Positions 1 through 8,587 are shown, numbered from the stretch's first letter. The stretch is DNA of 64,000 bases from Peptoniphilus sp. GNH (GCA_021307325.1 CP089931.1:706979-770978); one strand, 5' to 3'. Numbers and translations: made by a program. Notes: generated by a model not told the origin, from the sequence alone.

Positions 1-2294
1 TCCAAATTTTTTACTGCTTTTATAGATGGAGCCAACCCCGATTTATAATCAAGTATGTGAAAAAGATTGTTTGAATCCACATCTATCCTATCTATCTTTC
101 CATAAATTTTTTTATCATCAAAAGAAAATACAAACTTTTTTTCAAACTCCTTGCATTGTAAAAAAGCCTTACTTGCAAAAAGTATTTCATTTTTTATGCA
201 GGCCTTTATTTTTTCAAAATAATATTTTTCGCCGACTTCCTTATGAGGAAAAGAAATTTTTAAAAACTCTCTTTCAAATAAGGCTTGCAGGATTTTTTCG
301 TCAAATTCGGCAAATCCCTTGATTTTAAAATAGTCCTCTAAAATTTTATGGTAGAAGTTGCCGAGTTCCAAATAATATTTGTCTTTGTAATCCCAAGAGG
401 GAATTTCTAATTTGAGTATATACCTTAGATAAAACTTATAAGGGCAATCAAGATATGCTTGTATTTGGCTCGTAGAACTAGATTTATAAACTATATTCTC
501 ACAAGTCCACTCCCTTTTAATCCTCTTTTTAGCCTTCTCATAGGCGTGCATATTTTTTAAAAAAACCAGACTTTCTTTTTGATCTAGCTTTTGCTTTGAA
601 AAAGCCTTGAGATAATAAGCTTCTTGCAAATCTAAAATATCTCCGTCAAAGTCTTGGAAATCAAAATCATCTTCCAATCTCACAAGCAGCTTTGATTTTA
701 ACTTGTCTTTTCCAGCTTCAATAAGAAAATATGCCCTCTCACAGCCATCTAGTATAAGAAGAAAATCCTTGTAGAGGGTGTCAAAATCACTTCTCTTTTT
801 ATAATCCAAATCAAATTTTTTTCTAAGCTCTTCAAATATGCCCTGGTCCAAAAAAGTTTTGCGCTTGGGCCTTGGGTAGGTAGGATCCATAGAAATTAGA
901 ACCCTGGTCTTGCTCCTTTTCCCCTGCACTGCCAAAATATCATATAGATCTATTCCCTTTGAGCCATTTACACTTATTTTTTTAATAGCCGAAAGCCTTT
1001 TTATGATGTCAAATTTTTTGTCTTGATCTAGAGATAAAATTCGACAAGCTTCCTCAGTTTCCTCTAAAATCTCATACATTTGTTCTAAAAGTTTGCAGTC
1101 ATTTTCGTATTTTTTTAAATCTTCGTCCTCTTCATAACTCTTATAGAGGCTCTCTCTTATAGCAAATTTATTTAAAAGACTTACAAAGTCGAGGTCCTTT
1201 AAAACAAAAATTTCCTCTTTTATAAATTTTATAAACTTGTAAAGTTCCTCTAGCTCTCTCTCTTCAAGCTCTGCCCTAGTATCCGAGAAAATTTTTTCTA
1301 AATCTTCTAAATTTTCAAATTTAATTTTTCTCAAAATTTTTTCCACATCAAAACTATTCTCTACGGGAAAATATTTAAGATTTAATCTTGCAAGAAGACT
1401 TTCTCTAGTCCTTTTTTCTAAGTAAGAAAAAAATTCAAGGCATTCTCTTATAAGCCTAAAAGATTCAACCTGTTTTGCCTCCTTATAGCAAATGTCAAAA
1501 TCATTTTGGCTCAAAATCGCATTTATGTAATCATCTGATCCAGCTAAGATATCTGCATCTTCTTTGCTAGATAACTTTAAGGCTGTCCTTGCTAAATCAT
1601 TTTTACTCTCTGAATAAAATCTGTAGAACTTGGTTTCGATTTTACGGCTAAAATCTTCTCTTTTAAAATTTTTGAAAATCTCATTGTCCAAGTAAAAAGG
1701 ACTCAAGATTATAAAATTTTTAGCCTTCTCTATAAGTCTATTTAAGAGTTTTTCATCCACCCTGTCAAAGCAATGATAAGAATCCAGAATAACTGTATCA
1801 TAAGAGGGCCACAAAAAATCATTTTCAAGACCAGCCAAGGCCCTGCCCGGTCTATCTAAAATTTTATAAGTCTTTAGGGCCTTTTCATATTGATAAAAAA
1901 TTCTTTCTAGCTTTTCAAACTCAGGGTAAATTTTTAAATCCTCGGGGCTTATAAAATTTTCTCTGAGTTCATAAATATAATTTATAAGGACCCTTGCATT
2001 GGTGCTTGATATGTCTTTTAAGATGCCTTTTTCATTTTTCCTGCACACATCTTCTAAAATCAGCTCCGGTAAAATTTGACTTTCCTTTAAGTTGCTCATG
2101 TCATTTAAAAAGCCTCTAAGAGTTTTAAATTCTATATTGGAAAAGCCCTGCTCATAGTCTAGCATTTTCAGTTTTTTTTGATTGATTGCCTCTTTAGATG
2201 GCAAAAAATATAAGACTCTACCATCTTTTGCCAAGTTCAAAACTTCCCTATCGAAGATTCCAGCATTGTTTTTATTTATTAAAAATTTTTTCAT
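1..2294 (-). CDS. AddB-like PD-(D/E)XK nuclease/helicase-related protein (C-terminus beyond window)
   Basis: The open frame starts at the ATG at 2294 and runs off the left edge, giving about 764 visible residues. Near residues 620-640 it reads YLDCPYKFYLRYIL, then GNFYHKILEDYF, then GKIDRID and ILDYKSG. This is the motif order of the RecB/AddB-type PD-(D/E)XK nuclease fold, with the conserved Cys that in AddB helps hold a 4Fe-4S cluster. AddB is the nuclease partner of AddA in double-strand break repair. The N-terminus lacks the glycine-rich Walker A loop (GxxGSGK) usual in AddB, so ATP binding by this subunit is doubtful. The start ATG overlaps the TGA stop of the upstream pseudouridine synthase gene (ATGA), which suggests translational coupling. 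AddB-like is an inference; AddA would be expected just outside the window. Confidence 0.75.
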   Translation of the reverse strand, partial: MKKFLINKNNAGIFDREVLNLAKDGRVLYFLPSKEAINQKKLKMLDYEQGFSNIEFKTLRGFLNDMSNLKESQILPELILEDVCRKNEKGILKDISSTNARVLINYIYELRENFISPEDLKIYPEFEKLERIFYQYEKALKTYKILDRPGRALAGLENDFLWPSYDTVILDSYHCFDRVDEKLLNRLIEKAKNFIILSPFYLDNEIFKNFKREDFSRKIETKFYRFYSESKNDLARTALKLSSKEDADILAGSDDYINAILSQNDFDICYKEAKQVESFRLIRECLEFFSYLEKRTRESLLARLNLKYFPVENSFDVEKILRKIKFENLEDLEKIFSDTRAELEERELEELYKFIKFIKEEIFVLKDLDFVSLLNKFAIRESLYKSYEEDEDLKKYENDCKLLEQMYEILEETEEACRILSLDQDKKFDIIKRLSAIKKISVNGSKGIDLYDILAVQGKRSKTRVLISMDPTYPRPKRKTFLDQGIFEELRKKFDLDYKKRSDFDTLYKDFLLILDGCERAYFLIEAGKDKLKSKLLVRLEDDFDFQDFDGDILDLQEAYYLKAFSKQKLDQKESLVFLKNMHAYEKAKKRIKREWTCENIVYKSSSTSQIQAYLDCPYKFYLRYILKLEIPSWDYKDKYYLELGNFYHKILEDYFKIKGFAEFDEKILQALFEREFLKISFPHKEVGEKYYFEKIKACIKNEILFASKAFLQCKEFEKKFVFSFDDKKIYGKIDRIDVDSNNLFHILDYKSGLAPSIKAVKNL

Positions 2295-3241
2295 AAACGC
2301 AAATCCTCCAATACTTTTTTAAATTCTAAGGGAAGCTCCGCTTGAAAGGTCTTGCCATTTAGATAAGATAGGTCATCACTAAACCCGTTCAAGACAAGTT
2401 TGTAGGAGTGCAAAAACTGATTTTTAAGTGGAAATTTCTTGTTTTCTTTGGGATCTCCATACTTTCTATCGCCTATTACTGGAAAACCCAAATCTTTTAA
2501 ACTGGTCCTTATTTGATGAGTCCTGCCCGTTATGAGTTCCACTTCCAAAAGACTATAATCTCCACTTGTAGATATCCTTTTAAAATTTGTTATAGCCTCC
2601 TTGGCATCCTCACTTTTAAAATCTACTCTGACCTTATTTTTCTTTTCATCTTTAAGTAAAAATGAATGACTAGAAAATACTTCATCAGTCCTGCCTTTTA
2701 CCAGGGTGAGATAATATTTTTTTATATCTCTAGACTTGATAGCCTTATTTATTTCTCTCAATGCTCTGGCATTTTTGGCTCCTATCAAAAGACCCGATGT
2801 ATTCCTATCTAACCTATTACAAATCGCCGGTCTAAAAGTTCTCGACTTTCTAGGAATAAATTCCTTTTTGGCAATCAAGTAATTTATAAACATATCCAAA
2901 ATATTCCTGTCATAGTCCCCAGATGAATGAGTCAATATCCCTGCCGCTTTATTTATAATAGCTAAATTTTCATCCTCATATAAAATATTTGGAAAATCGC
3001 CCAAGGTCATATCTTTTTGCTCTTTCTTAAACTTTTCTAGAGTTTCATCTGCTATAAAAAGTTTTATTTGATCTCCCTCTTTTAAAAAATCCTCAGCCTT
3101 AGCTTTTTTCCCATTTACGCTGATATTTTTCTTTCTGATGTTTTTGTATATGAAAGATAGGGGAGCCTTTTCAAGATATTTTCTTAAAAATCTGTCCAGC
3201 CTTTGTCCATCCTCGTTTGCGTCTATAATAATTTCTTTCAC
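2291..3241 (-). CDS. RluA-family pseudouridine synthase
   Basis: This 316-aa cytoplasmic enzyme isomerises uridine to pseudouridine in structured RNA, probably 23S rRNA. An S4 RNA-binding domain covers about residues 12-62 (QRLDRFLRKYL, ISVNGKKAK). The RluA catalytic motif is NRLDRNTSG at 142-150 with Asp145 as the predicted nucleophile; the family usually has HRLDRDTSG, so His to Asn and Asp to Asn are mild departures. The later family motif GRTHQIR is intact. The S4-plus-RluA layout resembles RluC/RluD, but the exact target site cannot be read from sequence. The gene is divergent from the MltG-like gene across 61 bp and overlaps the AddB-like start by 4 bases. Confidence 0.9.
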   Translation of the reverse strand: MKEIIIDANEDGQRLDRFLRKYLEKAPLSFIYKNIRKKNISVNGKKAKAEDFLKEGDQIKLFIADETLEKFKKEQKDMTLGDFPNILYEDENLAIINKAAGILTHSSGDYDRNILDMFINYLIAKKEFIPRKSRTFRPAICNRLDRNTSGLLIGAKNARALREINKAIKSRDIKKYYLTLVKGRTDEVFSSHSFLLKDEKKNKVRVDFKSEDAKEAITNFKRISTSGDYSLLEVELITGRTHQIRTSLKDLGFPVIGDRKYGDPKENKKFPLKNQFLHSYKLVLNGFSDDLSYLNGKTFQAELPLEFKKVLEDLRL

Positions 3242-3262
3242 TTTATCCCTCTTTTAAAACGT

Positions 3263-3284
3263 GTTATAATAACCTCATTATAAC
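3263..3284. promoter_or_regulatory. Perfect inverted repeat with overlapping divergent -10 boxes
   Basis: GTTATAAT and ATTATAAC flank a 6-base centre between two divergent genes. Each arm contains a TATAAT that can serve as the -10 box for the gene it faces (3265-3270 rightward, 3282-3277 leftward). The -35 regions are weak. The arms match PerR half-sites (TTATAAT/ATTATAA), but PerR boxes have a 1-base spacer rather than 6, so an operator role is only a suggestion. Confidence 0.45.
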
Positions 3285-3302
3285 AAATGGAAGAGGGATA
3301 TC

Positions 3303-3995
3303 TTGAATTTTTTAAATAAATTAAAGGACGTATTTTTTTGGATTTTAAAAAAGTTTGTCGTTGTTTTAGTCATCTTGGGGCTTTTGCTCCTTATAAAATG
3401 GAAAATAGACTCACTCTATATAAGTTCTCTAACAAGCAAGGAAACTACTTTTTCCATCTTGGATGAGTTTCAACTTATAAAGGGTCAAATAAAAAATAAA
3501 TTAGGTATGCAAGAAGAAATTGCAATTGAACTCCCCATAGTTGAAGAACTCGAAAAAATCGACGAAGAAGAAAAACCTACAACTATAAATATTCCAGAAG
3601 GAGCAGAGCTTGACGATATAGCAAATGTCTTAATAGACAACGAACTCATCACTAGCAAAGACACCCTTTTGAATATGATTGATGAAATGGGATTAAAAAA
3701 CTCCTTCTCTGCCGGTACCTTTGAAATTCCCAAAAACACAAAAGCAAGAGATATACTCTTGATTCTTGCAAATACAAATCAAAAAGAAGTAGAGATTGAA
3801 ATCCCAGATGGTTCATCTACTCTTGATGTAGCCAATATCTTAAAAGAAAAAGAACTCATACAAAGTCCTGAAACCTTTGTAAAAAATGTCGCCGATTTAG
3901 GATATGAAGGCAAGATTTTGCCGGGCAAGCATAAACTTTTAATGCCACTTAAGGTAGAAAAAATTATACAAGCTCTTTGCCAAGAAAATAAATAA
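3303..3995 (+). CDS. Membrane-anchored MltG-like protein lacking the transglycosylase domain
   Basis: This 230-aa protein has one N-terminal membrane segment (about 14-32) and a long outside region. Two successive units resemble the small LysM-like domain at the N-terminus of MltG/YceG: one near residues 93-157 (INIPEGAELDDIANVL, then SAGTFEIPKN) and one near 163-228 (IEIPDGSSTLDVANIL, then PGKHKLLMP). The catalytic MltG domain with its conserved Glu is absent, and the protein is far shorter than the roughly 330-370 aa usual for MltG. It may bind peptidoglycan or regulate an enzyme rather than cleave glycan. The start is a TTG behind a GAGGGA ribosome site; no in-frame ATG lies nearby. Confidence 0.65.
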   Translation: MNFLNKLKDVFFWILKKFVVVLVILGLLLLIKWKIDSLYISSLTSKETTFSILDEFQLIKGQIKNKLGMQEEIAIELPIVEELEKIDEEEKPTTINIPEGAELDDIANVLIDNELITSKDTLLNMIDEMGLKNSFSAGTFEIPKNTKARDILLILANTNQKEVEIEIPDGSSTLDVANILKEKELIQSPETFVKNVADLGYEGKILPGKHKLLMPLKVEKIIQALCQENK

Positions 3996-4006
3996 AATAT
4001 GTATTT

Positions 4007-4050
4007 TAGACTAAATGATTCTTGAGCCTTTGCTCTTTATATTTAGTCTA
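4007..4050. repeat. Inverted repeat upstream of tRNA-Ser
   Basis: TAGACTAAAT at 4007-4016 pairs perfectly with ATTTAGTCTA at 4041-4050. The 24-base interior has its own small GAGC/GCTC stem. No T-run follows, so it is not a standard terminator. It lies 6 bases before the tRNA and could be a processing or promoter-region structure. Confidence 0.5.
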
Positions 4051-4056
4051 TTATTC

Positions 4057-4146
4057 GGAGAGATGGCTGAGTGGTCGAAAGCGCTTGTCTCGAAAACAAG
4101 TAAACACTTTCGTGTTTCGGGGGTTCAAATCCCCCTCTCTCCGCCA
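4057..4146 (+). tRNA. tRNA-Ser(CGA)
   Basis: A 7-bp acceptor stem pairs GGAGAGA with TCTCTCC. The anticodon loop CTCGAAA is closed by CTTGT/ACAAG, giving anticodon CGA at 4091-4093. A long variable arm (class II, AACACTTTCGTGTT) identifies serine, and the T-loop is GGTTCAAATCC. The discriminator is G and CCA is encoded. It reads UCG codons. Confidence 0.95.
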
Positions 4147-4181
4147 AGTTTTAAATTGAGCATAAAATTTTTTATAAAAAT

Positions 4182-4243
4182 AAAAAATCTGTTGAACCTG
4201 ATAAAGTCTAAAGTCGACTCATCTATCTTCAACAGATTTTTTT
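4182..4243. terminator. Bidirectional terminator between tRNA-Ser and metK
   Basis: A perfect 15-bp stem pairs AAAAAATCTGTTGAA (4182-4196) with its complement at 4229-4243, with runs of T on both strands. It can end the tRNA transcript and face metK read-through from the other side. The loop is long, about 32 bases. Confidence 0.7.
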
Positions 4244-4311
4244 ACTTAACTTTTCACTTAACTTTTCACTTAACTTTTTACTTAACTTTTTACTTAACTT
4301 TTTACTTAACT
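4244..4311. repeat. 12-bp tandem repeat (ACTTAACTTTTY), 5.7 copies
   Basis: Five full units start at 4244, 4256, 4268, 4280 and 4292, and a partial one starts at 4304. The last base varies: C in the first two units, T in the rest. The array begins within the last codons of metK on the minus strand and continues 3' of its stop. Since the unit is 12 bases, each copy repeats an in-frame TAA, so copy-number change cannot lengthen MetK. Confidence 0.9.
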
Positions 4312-5462
4312 AATTTTTTTATATCTGAAACTTTATCAAGTCTTTCCCAAGGCAAATCCAAATCATTTCTTCCAAAATGGCCATAAGCTGCAGTTTGCCT
4401 ATAAATTGGTCTTAATAAATCCAAATTTTTAATTATGGCTGCTGGTCTCGGATCAAAAACTTGATTTACAATATCTTCAATTTGGTTATCAGATATCACA
4501 CCAGTGCCAAAAGTTTCAACATAAATAGAAACAGGTCTTGCCACTCCTATTGCATAAGCTAGTCCAATTTCACATCTCTTTGCAAGTCCTGCTGCCACAA
4601 TATTTTTTGCAATATATCTAGCATAATAGGACGCCGATCTATCGACCTTTGTCGGATCCTTTCCAGAAAAAGCTCCACCGCCATGTCTTGCAAATCCACC
4701 ATAGGTATCGACTATTATCTTTCTTCCAGTAAGACCCACATCAGCAACAGGTCCGCCAAGCACAAATCTACCAGTTGGATTTACATAAATTTTAGTGTCC
4801 GCATCTACCATATCACCTACAATTGGCATTATAACTTCACGTCTTATATCTTCTCTAATCTGATCTATCCCAACACTTGCTTCATGTTGACTTGAAACCA
4901 CTATGCTTTCAAGTCTTTTAGCAATCCCATTTTCGTATTGGACAGACACTTGAGTTTTGCCATCTGGCAGTAGATACTCCAACTTTTTATCCTTTCTTAT
5001 TTGAGCAAGCCTTCTAGAAAGCTTATTGGCAAGATCGATTGGAAGGGGCATATAATTGTCGCACTCATCAGTTGCATATCCAAACATCATGCCCTGATCT
5101 CCTGCTCCCACCTTGTCATATTCAAGGTCGCTATCCCTATCTACACCCATGGCTATATCTGGTGATTGAGGCTCAATTGTTTGCAAAACTGCAATCGCAT
5201 CAGCAGCAAAACCAGCTCTGGGATCATCATAACCAATTTCTCTTATGGTATCTCTTGCAATTTGTTTTATATCTACATAAGTATCAGTAGTAATTTCTCC
5301 TGCTATCATAACAAGACCAGTAGATGCAAGAGTTTCGCATGCCACTCTGGCATTTTTATCGTCTTTCAAAATAGCATCCAAGACCGCATCTGAAATTTGA
5401 TCGCAGACCTTGTCTGGATGTCCTTCAGTTACAGACTCAGAAGTGAAAATCCATTTTTTCAT
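4302..5462 (-). CDS. metK: S-adenosylmethionine synthase
   Basis: MetK makes S-adenosylmethionine from methionine and ATP in the cytosol. All signature segments are present: [17 protein letters not shown] near the N-terminus, [12 protein letters not shown] in the middle and [17 protein letters not shown] in the C-terminal third. I use the ATG at 5462 (386 aa) because it follows GGAGGAAAAT at normal spacing. An upstream in-frame start at 5483 would lie in the T-run of the riboswitch terminator. The length matches the family. Expression should fall when SAM is abundant, through the SAM-I leader directly upstream. The 3' end runs into a 12-bp tandem repeat. Confidence 0.97.
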   Translation of the reverse strand: MKKWIFTSESVTEGHPDKVCDQISDAVLDAILKDDKNARVACETLASTGLVMIAGEITTDTYVDIKQIARDTIREIGYDDPRAGFAADAIAVLQTIEPQSPDIAMGVDRDSDLEYDKVGAGDQGMMFGYATDECDNYMPLPIDLANKLSRRLAQIRKDKKLEYLLPDGKTQVSVQYENGIAKRLESIVVSSQHEASVGIDQIREDIRREVIMPIVGDMVDADTKIYVNPTGRFVLGGPVADVGLTGRKIIVDTYGGFARHGGGAFSGKDPTKVDRSASYYARYIAKNIVAAGLAKRCEIGLAYAIGVARPVSIYVETFGTGVISDNQIEDIVNQVFDPRPAAIIKNLDLLRPIYRQTAAYGHFGRNDLDLPWERLDKVSDIKKLVK

Positions 5463-5483
5463 ATTTTCCTCCATTTTTCGCAT

Positions 5484-5613
5484 AAAAAAAACTTCCTTTC
5501 GGAAGATAAGAACAAAAAGAACCCATCTTCCAGATTTACTCTGTGGGATTTAGCACCACTTACAGGTTGCCGGGTTTCACAGTGCCCATTCACTCCACCG
5601 CTCTTAATAGGTA
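5484..5613 (-). promoter_or_regulatory. SAM-I (S-box) riboswitch with transcription terminator, upstream of metK
   Basis: Read on the minus strand, the leader has the S-box core: TTAAGAGCGGTGGAG, then GAAACCCGGCAACC, then GGTGCTAAATCC. P1 is ACCTATT (5612-5606) paired with GATGGGT (5527-5521). The terminator is CTTCC/GGAAG around a GAAA loop (5492-5505) followed by eight T. The antiterminator is visible: GGAAGAT (5531-5525), which shares bases with P1, can pair with ATCTTCC (5507-5501) in the terminator. SAM binding should free the terminator and switch metK off. Confidence 0.95.
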
Positions 5614-5618
5614 CCTTT

Positions 5619-5647
5619 ATATTAACAAATATTAAAGTGCATTGCAA
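5619..5647 (-). promoter_or_regulatory. metK promoter
   Basis: Minus-strand -35 TTGCAA (5647-5642), a 17-base spacer and -10 TAATAT (5624-5619). Transcription would start near 5613, at the 5' side of the SAM riboswitch P1 stem. Confidence 0.8.
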
Positions 5648-5670
5648 GAATTGAAGATAAAATTTGCAAT

Positions 5671-5705
5671 AAAAAAGGAGCATTTCTATTACAGAATAGG
5701 CTCCT
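5671..5705 (-). terminator. Terminator of the small SLH-protein gene
   Basis: On the minus strand an imperfect GGAGC/GCTCC stem with inner TATT/AATA pairing is followed by six T. It lies just 3' of the SLH gene and before the metK promoter. Confidence 0.7.
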
Positions 5706-5707
5706 TA

Positions 5708-6367
5708 CTACTTATACATATCTCTCGGTCCAAATTTAATTTTACTATCAATAACTACTTTTTCTCCCGGCAGTCCATACTTATCTATAAGAGAGGCTGC
5801 AATAGCACAAAACTCTCCCCTTGTGATGGCTCCCTTGGGATTTAATTTCCCAGCTGATCCTTCAATAACTCCTGCCTTTACCAAAGCGCCCATGGCTCCT
5901 TGATAAGCTGGATTCACATCCTTTGCATCTTCAAACTTTTTAAAGTCCAAGTCGCGATCTTGAAAATTATACATATAGGCAAATACATAGACCACTTCTT
6001 CTCTCAATATAGACTTGTTTGGATACAAATTTCCCGTTGTCGGCACCAAATAGCCTGCCTTTATTGCCTTCGATACATCTGTGTAATACCAATCCTTAGG
6101 ACTTACATCTGAAAAAGTAACTGTATAAGTTTTCTTTAAATTGGCCATATTATTTACAACAGAATAAAATTCCACCTTGGATATTTCATTTTGTGGTTTG
6201 AAATAATTGCCTTCATATCCTGAAATAAATCCTGAATCAGATAAGCTTTCAATATAGGCTCTGGCCCAGTGATTTTTTATATCCGAAAAAGTCTTTGCAA
6301 ATACAAAGCTTGTAGATGTAAAGAAAAGAATCATTGCCAAGAGCAAAACTCTCGCCGATTTTTTCAT
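5708..6367 (-). CDS. Small secreted SLH-domain protein
   Basis: This 219-aa protein is almost only SLH domains. A signal peptide (about residues 1-24, ending FVFA) precedes three SLH-like repeats beginning FSDIKNHWARAYIESL, FSDVSPKDWYYTDV and FEDAKDVNPAYQGAMGAL, with the typical ITRGEF element in the third. Three SLH modules normally bind pyruvylated secondary cell-wall polysaccharide, so this protein should sit on the cell surface; csaB for the ligand lies at 36.2-37.3 kb. A basic 15-20 residue tail follows the last repeat. It carries no other domain, so it may be a minor surface-layer or spacer protein. The ribosome site is GAGGTGG. Confidence 0.88.
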   Translation of the reverse strand: MKKSARVLLLAMILFFTSTSFVFAKTFSDIKNHWARAYIESLSDSGFISGYEGNYFKPQNEISKVEFYSVVNNMANLKKTYTVTFSDVSPKDWYYTDVSKAIKAGYLVPTTGNLYPNKSILREEVVYVFAYMYNFQDRDLDFKKFEDAKDVNPAYQGAMGALVKAGVIEGSAGKLNPKGAITRGEFCAIAASLIDKYGLPGEKVVIDSKIKFGPRDMYK

Positions 6368-6445
6368 TCTACCACCTCATCTAATTTAGATTATAGCAGT
6401 AATTTAATCTTTCTAATTTTAAGATTGTGTTACAAGATATTTTTT

Positions 6446-6474
6446 TTGTAATTTTTCAGTAATAATGGTAAAAT
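6446..6474 (+). promoter_or_regulatory. Promoter of tRNA-Pro(CGG)
   Basis: -35 TTGTAA (6446-6451), a 17-base spacer and -10 TAAAAT (6469-6474), 15 bases before the tRNA. Confidence 0.65.
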
Positions 6475-6488
6475 ATGTTCATTGATAT

Positions 6489-6565
<77 letters not shown>

Positions 6566-6568
6566 CAC

Positions 6569-6590
6569 AGCCTTTTAGGCTTATTTTTTT
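6569..6590 (+). terminator. Terminator of tRNA-Pro(CGG)
   Basis: A short AGCCT/AGGCT hairpin with a 3-base loop is followed by TTA and seven T. It overlaps the last codons of the convergent aminopeptidase gene. Confidence 0.6.
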
Positions 6591-7813
6591 GCCCAATTTC
6601 CATTTTCAAATATCAAAACTTCTCTTCCGTCTTGTCTTACTCCTACAATCTCTGTGTCCTTATAACCAAACATGAAATCAACATGAATTATAGAGTCATT
6701 TACTCCTCTTTTTTTCAACTCATCCTCGCTCATTTGATCTCCATTTTCTATACAAGTAGGATATGCCTTTCCCAAAGCCAAGTGGCAAGAGGCATTTTCG
6801 TCATAAAGAGTCTCAAAAAACAATCTATTTGTATTCGATATAGGCGAATCATAAGGCACTAATGCCACTTCTCCAAGATGTCTTGCTCCCTCATCCATGT
6901 TTAACATATTTTCTAAAATTTCTCTGCCCTTTTTGGCATCAAAATCTACAACTTTTCCATCCTTAAACTTAAACCAAAAGTCCTCAATCACATTGCCATT
7001 ATAATTTAAAGGCTTGCTTGCATATACAAGTCCATTTACCCTATCCCTGTGAGGCATAGAAAATACTTCTTCAGTTGGAATATTGGCAACAAATCTTTCT
7101 CCTCTTAAATTGTCCTCACCGCAAGCTTGGAATACATAAGACTCAGGTAGACCAACTTCCAAATCAGTTCCATTAGATGACTTAATTTTAAGTTTTGTAA
7201 ACTTATTTTCGTTTAGAAAATCTGCATTTTCGCCCATGAGTTTGATGTGAGCCTCCCAATTTTTAACAGGATCCTCATCCACTCTGGACACATCCAAAAT
7301 CAATTCCCATAATTTTTCGACAGCAAGTTCATCGTCCATACCTTCGAAAATCATCCTTGCCCAAGCCTTGGTTGGTGCTCCCACAACACACCAAGACACC
7401 TTATTTCGCATTTGTTCAGCCGCAAAATGTTTAAGAGCTTGGCTTTGTGCTTTTCCAGCTGCCATAAGCTTTTGCGGATCTAAACCCTTTAGCCCATTAG
7501 GATCTTCACCTATAAGAGCAATCAGCTTGTAATTATTATCCACAAAATGATTTTGTTCATCTATAAAATATTGAGGTATATCAGTCAACACTTTTTCTGC
7601 CACATTTTCAAATCTGAGCGCATTTAATTTTATATCTCTGAAATTAGTCTTTACATCCTTTGCTCCAGCCTTGTAGGCTTCCTCTGCTAAAACTCGAACA
7701 AATTCGTAGTTTTCAACCGGTGCCCTTATTACTAAAACATCTTTTGGATTAATGCCCAAACCTGTATTTACAATCAAGTTTGCATACTTTCTAATTCTAT
7801 CTTTTAAATTCAT
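6581..7813 (-). CDS. M29-family metallo-aminopeptidase
   Basis: This 410-aa cytosolic enzyme removes N-terminal amino acids from peptides. The sequence follows the AmpS/PepS/aminopeptidase T family from start to end: LKDRIRKYANLIVNTGLGINPKDVL at the N-terminus, PTEEVFSMPHRDRVNG near residue 247 and GARHLGEVALVPYDSPIS near 305-320. The last third has CHLALGKAYP and HVDFMFG, which together supply the expected Glu, His, Tyr and Asp metal and catalytic ligands. Full length for the family. It is transcribed alone, divergent from deoD. With the M24, M20, PepT and PepD enzymes in this window it fits a peptide-fermenting metabolism. Confidence 0.93.
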   Translation of the reverse strand: MNLKDRIRKYANLIVNTGLGINPKDVLVIRAPVENYEFVRVLAEEAYKAGAKDVKTNFRDIKLNALRFENVAEKVLTDIPQYFIDEQNHFVDNNYKLIALIGEDPNGLKGLDPQKLMAAGKAQSQALKHFAAEQMRNKVSWCVVGAPTKAWARMIFEGMDDELAVEKLWELILDVSRVDEDPVKNWEAHIKLMGENADFLNENKFTKLKIKSSNGTDLEVGLPESYVFQACGEDNLRGERFVANIPTEEVFSMPHRDRVNGLVYASKPLNYNGNVIEDFWFKFKDGKVVDFDAKKGREILENMLNMDEGARHLGEVALVPYDSPISNTNRLFFETLYDENASCHLALGKAYPTCIENGDQMSEDELKKRGVNDSIIHVDFMFGYKDTEIVGVRQDGREVLIFENGNWAKK

Positions 7814-7888
7814 AATTTCACCTCTGTTTTTTATTTTATCATACTATAGTCAAAAATCCTCTGCTATAATTAAGTTAGGAGGTATAAA

Positions 7889-8587
7889 ATGACACCACAC
7901 AATATAGCGAAAAAAGGAGAAATAGCCAAAACAGTTCTTATGCCGGGAGACCCCCTAAGAGCCAAATTTATGGCTGAAACTTTTCTTAAAGATAGCAAGC
8001 AGGTAAACAATGTCAGAAATATGTTTGCCTACACTGGAACTTATAAGCAAAAACCCGTTACAATTATGGGATCTGGTATGGGATGCCCTTCTATGGGAAT
8101 CTATTCTTATGAGCTTTTTAAGTTCTATGATGTAGACAACATAGTGAGAATCGGCTCATGTGGAGCCTTTCAAGAAGATTTAGAACTCTATGATATAATA
8201 CTTGCCCAAGGAGCATGTACCAATTCAAACTACGCTGAGCAATATCAGCTGGGCGGAGTCTTTTCTGCCATTTCAAGCTTCGAGCTGCTAGAAAAGGCTT
8301 ATAGATCCGCCAAAGAAAAGGGAATCAAAACTCACGTCGGCAATATCTTATCCTCTGATATCTTTTATAGTGCAATAGAAGACTATTGGAAGCCCTGGGC
8401 TAAGATGGGTGTACTAGCTGTTGATATGGAGGCCTATGCCCTCTATTCAAACGCTCAGTACTTAGGCAAAAATGCCCTCACAATCCTAACAGTTTCTGAT
8501 TCTCTTGTAAGCAAAAAAGAAACAAGTGCCGAAGAAAGAGAAAAGAATTTCAAAGACATGGTAGAAATTGCCCTTGAGCTTGCATAA
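7889..8587 (+). CDS. deoD: DeoD-type purine-nucleoside phosphorylase
   Basis: This 232-aa enzyme splits purine nucleosides with phosphate to give free base and pentose-1-phosphate. The hexameric DeoD-family signature is clear: TPHN at the N-terminus, GDPLRA and NNVRN (phosphate-binding arginines), RIGSCGA, DMEAYALY (nucleoside-binding Glu) and VSDSL (the catalytic Asp). The start ATG follows TAGGAGG at ideal spacing. A TATAAT box lies about 20 bases upstream of the ribosome site. It is a single gene with no companion nucleoside kinase or transporter beside it. Confidence 0.96.
   Translation: MTPHNIAKKGEIAKTVLMPGDPLRAKFMAETFLKDSKQVNNVRNMFAYTGTYKQKPVTIMGSGMGCPSMGIYSYELFKFYDVDNIVRIGSCGAFQEDLELYDIILAQGACTNSNYAEQYQLGGVFSAISSFELLEKAYRSAKEKGIKTHVGNILSSDIFYSAIEDYWKPWAKMGVLAVDMEAYALYSNAQYLGKNALTILTVSDSLVSKKETSAEEREKNFKDMVEIALELA

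Noticed and set aside
26-322. 98-codon plus-strand frame at the left edge
   Set aside because: It is antisense to the AddB-like gene, whose motifs are clear.
4015-4386. 123-codon plus-strand frame over the tRNA-Ser and the tandem repeat
   Set aside because: It reads through a tRNA gene, a terminator and the 12-bp repeat, and has no family resemblance.
5463-5483. Longer metK start (7 extra codons)
   Set aside because: It would begin in the T-run of the SAM riboswitch terminator, and the ATG at 5462 has the ribosome site.
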